DNA of 30,652 nucleotides from Plakobranchus ocellatus (Eukaryota > Mollusca > Gastropoda > Plakobranchidae): positions 2,786,487 through 2,817,138 of the forward strand of contig BLXT01000588.1 of assembly GCA_019648995.1 (NCBI GenBank). Direction: 5' to 3'. Positions within the stretch are counted from its first letter, which is position 1; every line of letters begins with the position of its first letter. The notes under the pieces are model-generated. The model was not told the DNA's origin. It did not search any database and was given only the letters and a program-made list of their open reading frames with translations. The position numbers and the translations under genes are program-made. Positions 29,146 to 30,652 of the stretch are shown piece by piece.

Positions 29146-29998
29146 GAAAGTGTTTGTTGGATGTATGAATATTTTGCAAGTTTTTTGTTGCTTTGTTTTC
29201 TTCCCCAACAAAATATTTAAATTTTCATGCTCTAGATCTATACAAATTTTCAATATCGTTTATTCTTTGGTCAAATCTCTTTCAAACTTCAAATGAATAA
29301 ATCATGAACTTTTCATCAAAACTGAATTTTTTTTCTTGTTTGTAATTTTTTTTTATCTTTGAATGCATCCCACAAATATCTTTAAAATATCAATCTTCAT
29401 TTAATTCTGCAAAAAATGATAAGTTACATGACTTATTTACTTACTTCCTGACAAAATGAGAGACATTTATTTTAATAGAAACACAACATCCATAAAAGTA
29501 TCAAAATCAATTGAAAAAGGGAGAAAATAATGGAATCATTTTGAGTTCAGTGCTTCTTTCACACAAAATATGCACAATTTTACCCCCACAACCTCTTCAT
29601 TTTGTTGGTAGCGCATGAAGGTAGAGAAGTCATGGGCCTGTCCCCGGACTAACCTTGAGAGTATGTGGCACTCCCATTGGGCAAAATTATATGGTTCCCA
29701 TGACATTTAGTTTTAATATTGAAGATAAAATATTTCATTATTTGACTCTGTTCTGTTTTAAAAACAGCTTAACTAAACTAACTGGGAATGGCAGAGCATT
29801 AAAAAGACTATATAGATAATTTTGATCTAAGCCTAGCAGAAATCAATGATTTGCCATACTTTTCCCATTTCCTTTTTTAAAAAAAATTATATATGAACAA
29901 GATTTTAAAAGGTGGACGGCATCTTTTGATGAGGGAAGACAAGGTCATGACGAGCAGAAATCTGCCTTTAGACACACGATTACCGGCCCTAGACCTAT
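29146..29998. other. interval right of the piggyBac relic
   Basis: AT-rich. The only notable content is the minus-strand ORF at 29536-29706. No inverted end matching the piggyBac relic was found here. Confidence 0.5.
29536..29706 (-). CDS. unassigned 56-residue ORF or first exon
   Basis: The ATG at 29706 follows an in-frame TAA. The frame reads MSWEPYNFAQWECHILSRLV, RGQAHDFSTFMRYQQNEEVV and then GVKLCIFCVK to a TGA at 29536. The first 41 residues are mixed and protein-like, and G+C is higher than nearby. The remainder begins GGG|GTAAAATTG, a possible donor, so the coding part may be a first exon ending near 29580. I recognise no family. It could belong to an unannotated minus-strand neighbour, or be chance. 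Confidence 0.35.
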   Translation of the reverse strand: MSWEPYNFAQWECHILSRLVRGQAHDFSTFMRYQQNEEVVGVKLCIFCVKEALNSK

Positions 29999-30217
29999 TT
30001 AAGGAACCGTTCAACTCTACAACTGAAGAAAATTTTTTAGCCAAATTTTAGCCAAATGGAGGCCAGTTTTTGTATAATTTTAAAAAAGCAGTTTTTACCC
30101 TTCATTTCTTCAAATAGGCCTAGAGACTCTAGCCTCTTTAACACTTTTCCCACTAGAGGCTCCAAAAACAGCTCTACTGAAAAAGGCAGTTACTGTAGGT
30201 TGTACAGGTCCCTTTAA
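29999..30217. mobile_element. 211-bp MITE with TTAA target duplication
   Basis: The left end is TTAA then GGAACCGTTCAACTCTACA (from 30003). The right end, reverse-complemented from 30213, is TTAA then AGGGACCTGTACAACCTACA. With small gaps the ends align over about 25 bases to a shared ACTG. TTAA duplications occur in piggyBac and Kolobok-type elements; the GGGACC-like ends do not decide between them. No coding capacity. Confidence 0.65.
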
Positions 30218-30652
30218 CCCTAGACGGTATACCGACCAACATGTTAAACACGCAATTCCCAACCGGGTGAAGCACCAGCCCCACTTCTGGTACCAGACCC
30301 CGCCAACTGAGAGAAGCGTAACTTGTTAAACCCAGGCCTAGGCCATGTTTCAATGGATATATTTCAACCTTATATACAGAAAATCAGGATGCAAACTGAC
30401 TAGGTCATATTAGAGATATCAAACTAATATAATAAAAACAATTTTCAACAATTATATATACATCTAAGAGTCTACAATGGATGTAACAGGTTTGCTCCAT
30501 CTTCGGACTGTACTTACTGACCCATTCGGTTAGCATCATCTAGATTCAGCAGAACTCCACTGGTCCGCTATTTTTATTACTCTACTATATTAATTACCTG
30601 CTGATCAGTAAATCGCGATGGGCATATATCTTTCTCTTCCTTCTCTCTCCCA
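30218..30652. other. right edge, no gene established
   Basis: Includes a G+C-richer stretch (30255-30320). Two minus-strand donor-like sites lie near the edge: CAGCAG|GTAATT at 30597 and GGGTCA|GTAAGT at 30522. The frame before the first is open to the window edge, so an exon of a neighbouring minus-strand gene may enter here. The evidence is too thin to call it. Confidence 0.3.

Noticed and set aside
30149-30330. Minus-strand frame of about 70 codons across the G+C-richer stretch
   Set aside because: It has no ATG, runs into the TTAA MITE and has no splice support.

Overview
The window is AT-rich, intron-rich animal nuclear DNA. It carries one large split gene on the minus strand, a neighbourhood full of decayed DNA transposons, one tRNA-derived SINE and two assembly gaps. 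The recurrent TAGATCTA-type words, GTAGGCCTAC-like palindromes, mariner and piggyBac relics and small exons in kilobase-sized introns fit a mollusc, most likely a gastropod. That placement rests on composition and recall, not on a search.

The gene runs right to left from an ATG at 25803. Ten exons join with matching splice phases at every junction: 25494-25803, 23353-23476, 20437-20594, 19938-19997, 15498-15624, 13749-13858, 9173-9520, 7559-7680, 4197-4424 and 1799-2256. A weak candidate for a terminal exon lies at 1239-1278; with it the protein would be 694 residues. The protein has an acidic Ser/Thr-rich N-terminus, two divergent RRM-like folds (about residues 107-180 and 219-295), a Pro/Gly/Arg/Lys-rich middle, a Gln/Asn-rich helical stretch, and a long Arg/Gly/Ser/Asp tail. 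This is the architecture of a nuclear hnRNP-, nucleolin- or matrin-like RNA-binding protein. I do not recognise the orthologue, so no gene symbol is given.

The introns hold most of the mobile DNA. There is a TTAA-flanked piggyBac-type non-autonomous element (2977-3661); a 1.2 kb element with inverted ends and a 6-bp target duplication (4679-5879); a tRNA-headed SINE (7172-7444); and a mariner relic with near-identical inverted repeats (11973-13260), into which a second copy of the 1.2 kb element has inserted. The end of that second copy is lost in a run of Ns. A 66-bp minisatellite lies at 14774-15246, and a weaker TTAA-bounded candidate at 22476-23136.

Right of the gene are a possible promoter region, a heavily broken piggyBac transposase relic (about 27109-29145, with a polyG/N gap), an unassigned 56-codon minus-strand ORF (29536-29706) and a 211-bp TTAA MITE (29999-30217). 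No CRISPR, operon or bacterial feature is present.
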